This document shows, in pieces, positions 1 through 7,630 of a DNA stretch of 64,000 nucleotides. The DNA comes from Streptomyces echinatus. GTDB lineage: Bacteria; Actinomycetota; Actinomycetes; Streptomycetales; Streptomycetaceae. Under the pieces are notes generated by a model that saw nothing but the letters and a program-made list of their open reading frames with translations, made no database searches and was not told the DNA's origin. Where the stretch lies: NCBI RefSeq assembly GCF_014203595.1, contig NZ_JACHJK010000002.1:824171-888170 (forward strand), written 5' to 3'. A program made the translations under genes and the position numbers. Numbering within the stretch: position 1 is the stretch's first letter; each line of letters starts with the position of its first letter.

Positions 1-72
1 GCGTACCGGAACATGCCGTCGATCATCTCCGACGGTTTGTCCGGCGTCGAATGGTTTTACCGGTGGGCGGGT

Positions 73-795
73 TCAGGCGCCGATGTTCTTCAGCGCCTCC
101 CGGACGCTCAGCGGACCGAACCGGCCCCGTTCGCGCGCCAGGAAGTCCCGTACCGCCTCGGGGTCGGTCTTGGCGTACTCGCGCAACGCCCAGCCGATGG
201 CCTTGCGGATGAAGAAGTCGGGGTGTCCGGACTGGAGCAGGCAGTAGCCGAACAGCCGGTCGGCGTCGGTGCGTTCCTTGTAGGTGAGCTGATGGAGCAG
301 GGCCGTGCGCGCCACCCACAGGTCGGGGTCGGTGATCCAGGTGTCCATCTCCGCGGTGAGCCCCGGGTCGGCGGCGACCAGCGCGCCGACGACGTGCGCG
401 GCGAGCAGGTCGACGGTGTCCCACCAGGAGACGGTGGTGACCAGATGCCGGACGACCGGCAGGAGGCCGGAGGAGCAGCGGCCCGCGTACCGGCGCAGGT
501 AGTCGACGGCGAAGTAGTGGTACTCGCGCTCGGGCAGTTCCCAGCAACGCAGGGCGATCGCCGTGCAGTCCGTCTCGTCGGGACGCGCGGAACCGGCCAG
601 GACGGTCCGCGACAGGGCGCGGCGGGCGGGCGTGGGGATGCCGAGGAACGGCGCGGCGTCCTTCATGTACGCGCGCATCGCGGCGGCACGCTCCGGGTCG
701 GCGGCGGCCCCGTACGCCGCCGTCAGCCGTGCCAGCACGATGTCGGCGAGGGCACTGCGCGGCACCTGCGGCTGGGCCGCGCCTGTGACGGTCAT
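73..795 (-). CDS. AlkD-like DNA alkylation repair protein
   Basis: A 240-residue HEAT-repeat protein of the AlkD family, which excises positively charged alkylated bases (N3-methyladenine, N7-methylguanine) without base flipping. The family's active-site segments are visible: SWWDTVDLLA with the catalytic Asp, a LWVARTALLHQL helix with the Arg, and IRKAIGWALREYAK with the Trp that packs on the lesion. The start was placed at the ATG giving MTVTGAAQ; an in-frame start nine codons upstream would add an uncharacteristic MCDRRMVRL. It stands alone, divergent from the TVP38 gene 49 bp away. Family identity is well supported; substrate range is inferred. Confidence 0.88.
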   Translation of the reverse strand: MTVTGAAQPQVPRSALADIVLARLTAAYGAAADPERAAAMRAYMKDAAPFLGIPTPARRALSRTVLAGSARPDETDCTAIALRCWELPEREYHYFAVDYLRRYAGRCSSGLLPVVRHLVTTVSWWDTVDLLAAHVVGALVAADPGLTAEMDTWITDPDLWVARTALLHQLTYKERTDADRLFGYCLLQSGHPDFFIRKAIGWALREYAKTDPEAVRDFLARERGRFGPLSVREALKNIGA

Positions 796-844
796 GAGAC
801 GAACCATACGGCGATCACACACATGCGTCGGTTACTGTCACCGG

Positions 845-1609
845 ATGCTCGATGCCAACCGCTCTGGCACCGCCACGGCCGCTCCCCCGGCCGCCGCCAC
901 GGAGCTCCTCGTCCCCCTGCCGCCGCCCCGCGCCGGGGTGTCCGCGCGCTGCACACGCGTGCTGCTGTCCCCCTACACCCGGCTGTCGCTGCTGCTGGCG
1001 CTGCTCGCGGCGGCCGCCGTGTGCGTGCTGCTGCTCGAGCCGCAGCGGGTGCTGACGCACGGCTGGCCGGCCCAGCTCGGCGGGGCAGCGGCGGCCGTGG
1101 TGTTCGCGGTGGCGTACGGGCTGTGCACCGTGGCGTTCGTACCGCGTCCTCTGCTGAACCTGGCCGCGGGCGCGCTGTTCGGCTCACAGCTGGGGCTGGC
1201 GACGGCGCTCGCGGGCACGGTGCTCGGTGCGGGGGTGGCATTCGGACTGGGCAGGGTGCTCGGGCAGGACGCGCTGCGCCCGTTGCTGCGGGGCCGCTGG
1301 CTGCGGGCGGCGGACGGGCAGCTCAGCCGGCACGGGTTCCGGTCGATGCTGGCCGTCCGGCTCTTCCCCGGGGTGCCGTTCTGCGCGGCGAACTACTGCG
1401 CCGCCGTCTCCCGCATGGGCTGGCTGCCCTTCCTGCTGGCCACCGGTCTCGGCTCGATCCCGAACACGGCCGCCTACGCGGTGGCCGGCGCCCGTGCCTC
1501 GACGCCGACCTCCCCCGCCTTCCTGATCGCGATGGCCTGCATCGCCGTACCGGCCCTGGCGGGCACGGTGGTGGCCTGGCGCAAACGTCACCGGCTGCGC
1601 GGCCGGTGA
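845..1609 (+). CDS. TVP38/TMEM64 (DedA-like) membrane protein
   Basis: A 254-residue integral membrane protein. After a ~40-residue Ala/Pro-rich cytoplasmic tail there is a Leu-rich first membrane segment (LSLLLALLAAAAVCVLLL) and the SNARE-associated/VTT signature: FVPRPLLNLAAGALFG, then GAGVAFGLGRVLG, then RLFPGVPFCAANYCAAVSRM. Members are thought to be lipid scramblases or ion-coupled transporters, function in Streptomyces unknown. The ATG at 845 has no obvious Shine-Dalgarno sequence and may be leaderless. The 3' end is followed by an imperfect ~45-bp duplication (about 1600-1643 and 1651-1695, sharing GGCCGGTGAACCGTC). Confidence 0.85.
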   Translation: MLDANRSGTATAAPPAAATELLVPLPPPRAGVSARCTRVLLSPYTRLSLLLALLAAAAVCVLLLEPQRVLTHGWPAQLGGAAAAVVFAVAYGLCTVAFVPRPLLNLAAGALFGSQLGLATALAGTVLGAGVAFGLGRVLGQDALRPLLRGRWLRAADGQLSRHGFRSMLAVRLFPGVPFCAANYCAAVSRMGWLPFLLATGLGSIPNTAAYAVAGARASTPTSPAFLIAMACIAVPALAGTVVAWRKRHRLRGR

Positions 1610-1797
1610 ACCGTCGTGCCGTGCGCGGCGAGGCCTTCCGCTCCGGGCGGGGCCGGTGAACCGTCACCCTGTGCGCGGGCGGGGTCTTCCCCTGTGGTCC
1701 GGCGGTGTCGCCGTGGCCGGCACCTCGCTCGGCGGCGCGCTCACCGGGCCGGTCCTGATGGTCCGGTGACGCTCCGCGCGGGCCGGCGGCGCCGGGC

Positions 1798-2967
1798 TCA
1801 GACCCCTTCCAGGATCATCGCGTTGGCGAGTCCGCCCGCCTCGCACATGGTCTGCAGGGCGTAGCGGGCGCCGCGTTCGCGCATCGCGTGGACCAGGGTC
1901 GTGGTCAGCCGGGTGCCGCTCGCGCCGAGCGGGTGGCCGAGCGCGATCGCCCCGCCGTGCACGTTGACCTTGGCGAGGTCGGCGCCGGTCTCCTGCTGCC
2001 AGGCGAGCACCACGCTGGAGAAGGCCTCGTTGACCTCGAACAGGTCGATGTCGGCCAGGTCCAGACCCGCCCGGCGCAGCACCTTCTCGGTGGCCGGGAC
2101 GACGCCGGTGAGCATCAGCAGCGGGTCGGAGCCGGTCACGGCGAAGCTGTGCAGCCGGGCCAGCGGGCGCAGGCCGAGGCGGGCCGCCGTCTCACTGGAG
2201 GTGATCAGCACGGCGGAGGCGCCGTCGTTGACCGGGCTCGCGTTGCCCGCGGTGACGTTCCACTCGATCTGCGGGAAGCGCTCGGCGAAAGCGGGGTCGT
2301 GGTACGCGGGCTTGAGGCCGGCGAGGATCTCCGGGGTGCTGCCGGGCCGTACGCACTCGTCACGGGCGACGCCGTCCAGCGGAGCGACCTCGGCGTCGAA
2401 GAGGCCCGCCTGCCACGCCGCGGCGGCCTTGTGGTGGGAGGAGACGGCGAACTCGTCCATCCGCGCGCGGGTGAGGGACCACTTGGCGGCGATGAGTTCG
2501 GCGCTGATCCCCTGCGGCACCAGGCCCTCCGGATAGCGCTCGGCGATGCCCGGCCCGAACGGGTCCTTGCCCGCCGGCACGTTGGACCACATCGGCACCC
2601 GGCTCATCGACTCCACGCCACAGGCGACGACGAGGTCATAGGCGCCGGACAGCACTCCCTGCGCGGCGAAGTGCACGGCCTGCTGGGAGGAACCGCACTG
2701 GCGGTCCACGGTGGTCGCCGGGACCGACTCGGGGAAGCCGGCGGCGAGGACGGCGTAGCGGGTGGTGTTCATGGCCTGCTCGCCGACCTGGTCGACGGTG
2801 CCGCCGATCACGTCGTCGATCAGCGCGGGGTCGACGCCGGAGCGCTCGACCAGGGTGCGCAGGGTGTGCGCGAGGAGCTGCACGGGGTGGACGTGGGCGA
2901 GGGAGCCGTTCGGCCTGCCCTTGCCGATGGGGGTGCGTACGGCTTCGACGATGACTGCGTCTCGCAT
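1798..2967 (-). CDS. Acetyl-CoA acetyltransferase (thiolase)
   Basis: A 389-residue thiolase II family enzyme, the expected length. The nucleophilic Cys91 lies in VDRQCGSSQQA, the NEAF motif is at about residue 316, the catalytic His345 sits in GGAIALGHPLGASG, and Cys375 in TMCEAGG. It condenses or cleaves acyl-CoAs; with no other beta-oxidation gene adjacent, the substrate cannot be assigned. It is transcribed divergently from an HxlR-type regulator 138 bp away, which is the likely controller of this gene. The ATG at 2967 follows AGGAGG on the minus strand. Confidence 0.93.
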   Translation of the reverse strand: MRDAVIVEAVRTPIGKGRPNGSLAHVHPVQLLAHTLRTLVERSGVDPALIDDVIGGTVDQVGEQAMNTTRYAVLAAGFPESVPATTVDRQCGSSQQAVHFAAQGVLSGAYDLVVACGVESMSRVPMWSNVPAGKDPFGPGIAERYPEGLVPQGISAELIAAKWSLTRARMDEFAVSSHHKAAAAWQAGLFDAEVAPLDGVARDECVRPGSTPEILAGLKPAYHDPAFAERFPQIEWNVTAGNASPVNDGASAVLITSSETAARLGLRPLARLHSFAVTGSDPLLMLTGVVPATEKVLRRAGLDLADIDLFEVNEAFSSVVLAWQQETGADLAKVNVHGGAIALGHPLGASGTRLTTTLVHAMRERGARYALQTMCEAGGLANAMILEGV

Positions 2968-3104
2968 GGTGCGGGCCTCCTTGGCCGCCCTGGCTGCCCG
3001 TGGGGAGCTGCGGCTACCCCTGGGGAGCTACCGGTGAGTAGGAAATCCGGACTCACGATAACGCTGAAGGTTGGAAAATCAAATCCTCCCCTAGACTGAG
3101 GCGC

Positions 3105-3575
3105 ATGGCCGCCACGAAAGATCCGCGCCCCTGCTCGATCGCCGACGCCCTCGCGCTGGTCGGCGAGAAGTACTCCCTGCTCGTCCTGCGCGAGGTATGC
3201 CTGGGCAACGGCCGCTTCGACCAGCTCGTGCGCAACATCGGCGCCCCGCGCGACATCCTGGCCACCCGGCTGCGCAGGCTCGTCGAGGCCGGCATCCTCA
3301 CCAAGCGCATGTACAGCGAGCGCCCCCAGCGCTTCGAGTACCGGCCCACGCAGGCGGGACTGGAGCTGGAGCCGGTCCTGATGACGCTGAAGGACTGGGG
3401 CGACCGCCACCTGCGCAAGGGCACCGACCTGCCGATGGCCGTCGAGCACGTCTGCGGCGACGAACTGGTGCCGGTGGTCACCTGCCGGGCCTGCGGCAAG
3501 CCCGTACGCCACGAGGACCTGACCGCCTACCCTCAGGCCCCGGGCTGGACCGTCACCGGTCCGACGGCCGCCTGA
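3105..3575 (+). CDS. HxlR-family transcriptional regulator
   Basis: A 156-residue winged-helix protein. The HxlR signature CSIADALALVGEKYSLLVLREVCLGNGRFDQLVRNIGAPRDILATRL is split over residues 10-57 with the wing RPQRFEYRPTQAG. Unlike minimal HxlR proteins (~110 aa) it has a C-terminal extension with Cys at VCGDEL and a CRACGK pair, which could bind metal or sense thiol state. It is divergent from the thiolase gene; the 137-bp intergenic region (with an imperfect GGTTGGA/TCCTCCC dyad near 3071-3094) probably carries its operator. Autoregulation and thiolase control are inferences. Confidence 0.88.
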   Translation: MAATKDPRPCSIADALALVGEKYSLLVLREVCLGNGRFDQLVRNIGAPRDILATRLRRLVEAGILTKRMYSERPQRFEYRPTQAGLELEPVLMTLKDWGDRHLRKGTDLPMAVEHVCGDELVPVVTCRACGKPVRHEDLTAYPQAPGWTVTGPTAA

Positions 3576-3737
3576 GCGGGCCGACGGGCCGGGCGGGGGG
3601 CCGGCGGGCCGCCGGAGGGGTGGGCGAGCGCCCGGGCGGGCTGTCCGGCCCCTGTTTCCCGGCTGCCACCGGGGCCCGCTACGCTGCCCTCGTCACATGA
3701 TCACCATTTCTCCCCAGCACTTGGACGCCATACCTCC

Positions 3738-4610
3738 ATGTCTTGGTTTGAATCCCTCGTCCTCGGACTCGTCCAGGGGCTGACCGAGTTCCTGCCCGTC
3801 TCCTCCAGCGCGCATCTGCGGCTGACCGCGGCGTTCTCCGGCTGGAAGGACCCCGGCGCCGCCTTCACCGCGATCACGCAGATCGGCACGGAGGCCGCCG
3901 TCCTCATCTACTTCCGCAAGGACATCGGCCGGATCATCTCGTCCTGGTTCCGCTCGCTGTTCGACAAGACGATGCGGCACAACCACGACGCGCAGATGGG
4001 CTGGCTGGTGATCGTCGGCTCCATCCCGATCGGCGTGCTGGGCGTGACCCTGAAGGACCAGATCGAGGGGCCGTTCCGCGATCTGCGGGTCACCGCCACC
4101 ATGCTCGTGGTCGTGGGCGTGGTCATCGGCATCGCCGACCGCATGGCGGCCCGCGACGAGACCGGAGGCCGGCACCGGGCGCCCAAGCAGCGCAAGACCC
4201 TGGAGAATCTCAGCGTCAAGGACGGCCTGATCTTCGGCCTGTGCCAGGCCTGTGCCCTCATCCCCGGCGTCTCCCGCTCCGGCGCGACCATCAGCGGCGG
4301 CCTGTTCATGGGCTACCGGCGCGAGGCCGCGGCCCGCTACTCCTTCCTGCTCGCCATTCCGGCCGTCCTCGCCTCCGGCGCCTTCGAGGTGAAGGACTCG
4401 CTGAGCGAGGGCCATGTGGCATGGGGGCCGACCCTGTTCGCGACGGTGATCGCGTTCGTCTCGGGCTACGCGGTGATCGCGTGGTTCATGAAGTGGATCT
4501 CCAACAAGAGCTTCATGCCGTTCGTGTGGTACCGCGTCGCTCTCGGCATCGTGATCATCGCGCTGGTCTCCGCGGGCGTCCTGAGCCCGCACGCGGCGGA
4601 GTCGGGCTGA
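3738..4610 (+). CDS. uppP: Undecaprenyl-diphosphatase UppP (BacA)
   Basis: A 290-residue membrane phosphatase that recycles undecaprenyl pyrophosphate to the monophosphate lipid carrier used for peptidoglycan and wall polymers. The two family motifs are intact: GLTEFLPVSSSAH at residues 14-26 and PGVSRSGAT at 176-184 containing the catalytic Arg. Around eight hydrophobic segments are visible; residues 138-158 form a charged cytoplasmic loop (RDETGGRHRAPKQRKT) somewhat longer than in E. coli. It is monocistronic as far as the sequence shows. Confidence 0.95.
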   Translation: MSWFESLVLGLVQGLTEFLPVSSSAHLRLTAAFSGWKDPGAAFTAITQIGTEAAVLIYFRKDIGRIISSWFRSLFDKTMRHNHDAQMGWLVIVGSIPIGVLGVTLKDQIEGPFRDLRVTATMLVVVGVVIGIADRMAARDETGGRHRAPKQRKTLENLSVKDGLIFGLCQACALIPGVSRSGATISGGLFMGYRREAAARYSFLLAIPAVLASGAFEVKDSLSEGHVAWGPTLFATVIAFVSGYAVIAWFMKWISNKSFMPFVWYRVALGIVIIALVSAGVLSPHAAESG

Positions 4611-4805
4611 CGGGCCGCCGCACCGCCCCGGTTTCGGACATCTTCCGCGCACCGGCCGGCCGCCCACGACCTGGTCAACACCCGGTGGGCGCCGGTCATT
4701 TCGCGGATACGAACGTGCGGCGGCGCGGTGGCGGTGACCAACCCCATACCTTCTGCGTAGCCACGCGGTAGCGCACGGTCAGCTGCTGCCCCTAGGCTGT
4801 TGCGC

Positions 4806-4985
4806 ATGTCCCCCGATTCCCCGCCCCCTGGTTCCGTGCGGTCTGCTGCCGAGGTGAACGAGCAGATCCGGGCGCTGTGGCTGCGCGCGGGCGGCACCCT
4901 GTCCGCCCAGGAACGCGCGGAGTACGAGCTGTTGGTGATCGAGTGGGCCGCGGCGATCCGCGGCCGGGTCATCGAAGCGGCCTGA
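4806..4985 (+). CDS. Small conserved hypothetical protein (59 aa)
   Basis: Encodes 59 residues, MSPDSPPPGS then a helical, acidic-amphipathic body (AAEVNEQIRALWLRAGGTLSAQERAEYELLVIEWAAAIR). Third-position GC is high and the start ATG lies directly behind the leader CTAGGCTGTTGCGC, so it may be leaderless. No signal peptide or membrane segment. I do not recognise a characterised family; short proteins of this type are common in Streptomyces next to uppP. Function unknown. Confidence 0.6.
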   Translation: MSPDSPPPGSVRSAAEVNEQIRALWLRAGGTLSAQERAEYELLVIEWAAAIRGRVIEAA

Positions 4986-5023
4986 CGCGCCGACGGTCCG
5001 CCCCGGTCCGCCACCGGCGCCCG

Positions 5024-5043
5024 TGTAGGCAGTTCTGACCACA
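5024..5043. promoter_or_regulatory. Upstream copy of a twin palindromic operator
   Basis: A 20-bp element with arms TGTAGGCA and TGACCACA around a central GTTC. It matches the perfect palindrome at 5124-5143 in 18 of 20 positions and begins exactly 100 bp earlier. It lies 39 bp after the preceding small gene and about 500 bp upstream of the secreted repeat protein. Interpreted as a second binding site for one dimeric regulator. Confidence 0.55.
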
Positions 5044-5122
5044 ACGGCACGGCCTGCCGTCACCGCCGAAGGCAACGCCCACCGCAATGACCTCGTCATT
5101 TGGCGACAATTCACCTGAGCTG

Positions 5123-5144
5123 CTGTAGTCAGTTCTGACTACAG
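5123..5144. promoter_or_regulatory. Perfect 22-bp palindrome, probable operator
   Basis: Ten-base arm CTGTAGTCAG, a two-base TT centre, and the exact reverse complement arm. No run of T follows, and no gene ends close enough on either side for a terminator role, so a protein-binding site is the simplest reading. See the matching element at 5024-5043. The regulator is unknown; the convergent LuxR-type regulator 1.4 kb away is one candidate, but LuxR-type sites are usually less symmetric. Confidence 0.6.
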
Positions 5145-5528
5145 GGGCCGGTGCCGAATCTCTTCAATTCCGCCTTGAGTTGACGCCACCACAGGGCGAG
5201 AGGAGGATTGAACACGGCCCGTTGCGTATATTGCGCTTGCTTCGAGAGTTCAACTGGATGATGTGCGACGAGCGCCATCCCTTTTCCCACGACTCGGGTC
5301 GAACCCCGACGCGTGGAGTGACCTTTCGAAGTTCTCCGCGAAACGACCGGAGAGTCGGCGGAATCCGGCGGAGCCTCGGAAACCTGGATGACCGGCGATC
5401 GGCGGCCCGAAAGCCGGGCCTCCGCAACCGCGGTAAATGGCATTCAGCTTTCCGTCGCATCGAATCATTGCATGCGGAATTTTACGCATCGTGCGGGAGA
5501 GAATCGTGCGGGAGGAAGGGACAAGCTC
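5145..5528 (+). other. Long AT-richer leader upstream of the repeat protein
   Basis: About 385 bp with clearly lower GC than the surroundings (for example TTGCGTATATTGCG near 5221 and AATTTTACGC near 5478). It has no convincing gene: the reading frames that cross it lack the third-position GC bias of the neighbours. It probably holds the promoter and a long untranslated leader for the gene starting at 5529; GAGGAGG at about 5199-5205 precedes only an 18-codon frame. Confidence 0.4.
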
Positions 5529-6215
5529 GTGCGGAATCGCCAGAAGCAGCAGATAGCGACAGCGATAGCGTCGGCGGCAATGGTGGGGGGCATCGTCTCC
5601 ATCGGGACTCCCGCCTCGGCGGCGGCTACACCGAACGACACAGTTTCCATCGCTCAGGCGCGCACCGGCACTGGTACGACGCAGGCTCATCACCTGCTCC
5701 CGGAAAAGCCGTGCAAGCACAACTGCAACACAAAGCCCAACAAGAACACCAAGCCGGGCAACACCCAGGGCGGCACGCAGGGTGGCGGCGGCGGCAACAC
5801 CCAGGGCGGGACCCAGGGTGGCGGCGGCGGCAACACCCAGGGCGGGACCCAGGGTGGCGGAACCGGCAACACCCAAGGCGGCACGCAAGGTGGCGGCGGC
5901 GGCAACACCCAAGGCGGCACGCAGGGTGGCGGCGGCGGCAACACCCAGGGCGGGACCCAGGGTGGCGGAACCGGCAACACCCAAGGCGGCACGCAAGGTG
6001 GCGGAACCGGCAACACCCAAGGCGGCACGCAAGGTGGCGGCGGCGGCAACACCCAAGGCGGGACCCAGGGCGGCGGCGGCAACACCCAAGGCGGCACGCA
6101 AGGTGGCGGAACCGGCAACACCCAAGGCGGCACGCAAGGTGGCGGCGGCGGCAACACCCAAGGCGGCACCCAGGGTGGCGGCGGCGGCAACACCCAAGGC
6201 GGCACGCAGGGCTGA
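5529..6215 (+). CDS. Secreted NTQGG-repeat protein
   Basis: Encodes 228 residues from a GTG preceded by GGAGGAAGGGA. Residues 1-31 are a Sec signal peptide (basic MRNRQKQQ, hydrophobic core, cleavage near TPASA-AA). A short mature head carries a KPCKHNCN cysteine pair and an Asn/Lys-rich linker (KPNKNTKPG). Residues 78-228 are twelve tandem NTQGGTQGGG(G/T)G dodecapeptides (one shortened to 11) plus an 8-residue partial copy, ending the protein. There is no sortase signal, transmembrane anchor or recognisable domain. Low charge, no hydrophobics and pure Gly/Gln/Asn/Thr repeats suggest an extended, glue-like or gel-forming wall or matrix protein. I do not recognise a characterised family; function unknown. 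A small secreted protein follows in the same direction. Confidence 0.75.
   Translation: MRNRQKQQIATAIASAAMVGGIVSIGTPASAAATPNDTVSIAQARTGTGTTQAHHLLPEKPCKHNCNTKPNKNTKPGNTQGGTQGGGGGNTQGGTQGGGGGNTQGGTQGGGTGNTQGGTQGGGGGNTQGGTQGGGGGNTQGGTQGGGTGNTQGGTQGGGTGNTQGGTQGGGGGNTQGGTQGGGGNTQGGTQGGGTGNTQGGTQGGGGGNTQGGTQGGGGGNTQGGTQG
5760..6212 (+). repeat. 36-bp coding tandem repeat, 12.7 copies
   Basis: Thirteen units (twelve complete) coding for NTQGGTQGGGGG or NTQGGTQGGGTG. Two DNA variants alternate, one with CCCAGGGCGGGACCCAG and one with CCCAAGGCGGCACGCAA, in a patchwork that indicates unit duplication and gene conversion. Unit 9 lacks three bases, keeping frame. The high identity predicts copy-number variation between strains. 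Because units are multiples of three with no stop in any frame, several frames read open across it. Confidence 0.95.
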
Positions 6216-6301
6216 TACCTGAAGGGCTCCAGCAAGGTCGGCACCCCGCGGAGGTCTCCTCGGCGAGGTGCCGATCAGCGCGGCGGAGGGGAGCGAAGAC
6301 A

Positions 6302-6610
6302 GTGGTCAAGGCAATCTTGCGGGGTGCCGTTCTCGCGGCCACCGCCACCGCCGGCCTCATGGCCGGCGCATGGGGCGCGTCAGCGAGTGAGGGGACCGTC
6401 GCCCCCGGCGCGAATTTGACACTCCGGTGCTATGCCACGGTGAAAAACCCCGAGGCACCCGTCTGCTACCGCCTTTCAGCGAAAGCGGAGTACCGGCACG
6501 GGCAGATCGTCTACGTCCCCATCCTCATTCAGGTACCGACGCCCGCGCAGCCACCGGCCGTCATCATCGTCAACAGCCTCAACGACATACACCCGAACAC
6601 AGGCTCGTGA
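6302..6610 (+). CDS. Small secreted protein with one cysteine pair
   Basis: A 102-residue protein from GTG with GGAGGGGAG about 10 bases upstream. Residues 1-29 form a signal peptide (MVKAILRGAVLAATATAGL..., cleavage after ASA-S). The mature part has two Cys (C43, C55) bracketing YATVKNPEAPV, likely one disulfide, then beta-prone YRHGQIVYVPILIQVP and a terminal NSLNDIHPNTGS. It lies 86 bp behind the repeat protein and probably shares its transcript. Its last 32 bp overlap the end of the convergent regulator gene. No family recognised. Confidence 0.65.
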   Translation: MVKAILRGAVLAATATAGLMAGAWGASASEGTVAPGANLTLRCYATVKNPEAPVCYRLSAKAEYRHGQIVYVPILIQVPTPAQPPAVIIVNSLNDIHPNTGS

Positions 6611-7244
6611 ACCTCGATAACTCCGTGGGACCGTCGTCGGTGATCCCGTTCTCGAGGGCGAATCGGGTAAGTTCGGCCCTGCGCCGTGAGCCGCACTTCC
6701 TGCGCAGCCGTTCCAGGTGTGTATGAACCGTGTTCTCGGTGATCTTCAATTGCGCGGCGATTTCACGATCCGTCGCCCCGCTGACCACGAACCGTAAGAT
6801 CTGCCTCTCTCGGCTGGTGATGTGCGGAGGCGGTGCGGGGATGCTCCGGCCGGCGAGACTCGCCCCGAAGTAGTCTCTTCCGGCGGCGACCGCACGGATG
6901 GCGGTCAGCAGTTCCGAAGCCGTGGTCTGCCGGCTCAGATATCCACGCGCACCGGCCTTGATGCACAGGACGGCGTCGGACTGTTCGTCCGCCGCCGACA
7001 CCACGACGACGGCGCGCCCCTGACCGTTCAGCCTCGCCACTTGGCGGGCGACCACCTGGTCGCGGGCTCGCAGGTCGACGAGAAGGACGACATCGGCGTC
7101 GTGCACCGTGCCGGACAGCTCGTCGACACGCGCGGCGAACGTCGTGATCTCCATGTCGGGTTGGCTGTCGACGGCCTGCGTGAGACCGAGCTGCAGCAGC
7201 GGCGAGTCGCAGACGACAGCCAGACGGGTCACGGATGGGCTCAT
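6579..7244 (-). CDS. NarL/LuxR-type response regulator with degenerate receiver
   Basis: A 221-residue two-domain regulator. Residues 1-120 are receiver-like: the first acidic pair is reduced to CD (VVCDSP), a likely phosphoacceptor Asp remains in VVLLVDLR, and the conserved Lys of the GYL(L)K motif is replaced (GARGYLSRQT). The C-terminal LuxR HTH is intact (ITSRERQILRFVVSGATDREIAAQLKITENTVHTHLERLRRK). No sensor kinase is adjacent, so this is an orphan, possibly controlled by something other than phosphorylation. Start at ATG 7244 is supported by GGAG upstream; it converges on, and overlaps, the small secreted gene. Confidence 0.85.
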   Translation of the reverse strand: MSPSVTRLAVVCDSPLLQLGLTQAVDSQPDMEITTFAARVDELSGTVHDADVVLLVDLRARDQVVARQVARLNGQGRAVVVVSAADEQSDAVLCIKAGARGYLSRQTTASELLTAIRAVAAGRDYFGASLAGRSIPAPPPHITSRERQILRFVVSGATDREIAAQLKITENTVHTHLERLRRKCGSRRRAELTRFALENGITDDGPTELSRFTSLCSGVCR

Positions 7245-7294
7245 CAGTAGCTCCAGCGTGGATGAGGCCGGCCCGCCGGCCACGCGGCGTGGCG

Positions 7295-7582
7295 ATGACG
7301 ACGGCCGGCGACGCGGAACCGGCCCATCCCACAGTCGGCCCTTCCGCGGCGACCGGCATCCCGGACGGCCCGAACGGGCGCCGTGCCGGGCTCCTCCGGC
7401 AGGCCGGGGACACGCGCCTGCTGCGCCCCGGTGCCGCCCCGCGGTTCGAGTCGGTCGGCCTGCTCGCCGTGTCGGCGGGACTCGGCACCAGCGTCCTCGT
7501 CGGGCAGCGCAGCCCCGAGGCGGCCGCCGAGATCCCGCACCACCACCTGGACCGGATTTTCCACATCAGTGATCACGGCTGA
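7295..7582 (+). CDS. Hypothetical protein (95 aa)
   Basis: A 95-residue reading frame, MTTAGDAEPAHPTVG..., chosen because about nine in ten codons end in G or C, unlike alternative frames here. No strong ribosome binding site, signal peptide or motif. It begins 50 bp from the divergent response regulator. It may be a real short protein or an orphaned remnant; function unknown. Confidence 0.4.
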   Translation: MTTAGDAEPAHPTVGPSAATGIPDGPNGRRAGLLRQAGDTRLLRPGAAPRFESVGLLAVSAGLGTSVLVGQRSPEAAAEIPHHHLDRIFHISDHG

Positions 7583-7630
7583 CGCGGTCACCGCCGAATA
7601 TCCGGCGCGCCTCTTGGCTCCGGGCCCCGA

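Noticed and set aside
13..1659. Long plus-strand open frame over the AlkD and TVP38 genes
   Set aside because: Arg/Gly/Val-rich translation typical of antisense reading in high-GC DNA; the real genes have motifs and proper codon bias.
1600..1695. Imperfect duplication at the end of the TVP38 gene
   Set aside because: Only two diverged copies in non-coding DNA, with no evident functional consequence.
5294..5315. tRNA T-arm-like sequence (GGGTCGAACCCCGA)
   Set aside because: No acceptor, D or anticodon arms can be found around it, so it is not a tRNA gene or a clear attachment-site remnant.
5180..6610. A single 476-codon frame joining the repeat region to the small secreted protein
   Set aside because: Across the repeat it reads Arg/His-rich sequence (WRRRQHPR) out of frame with the signal-peptide protein. 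The open frame results from stop-free repeat units; the real downstream start is the GTG at 6302.
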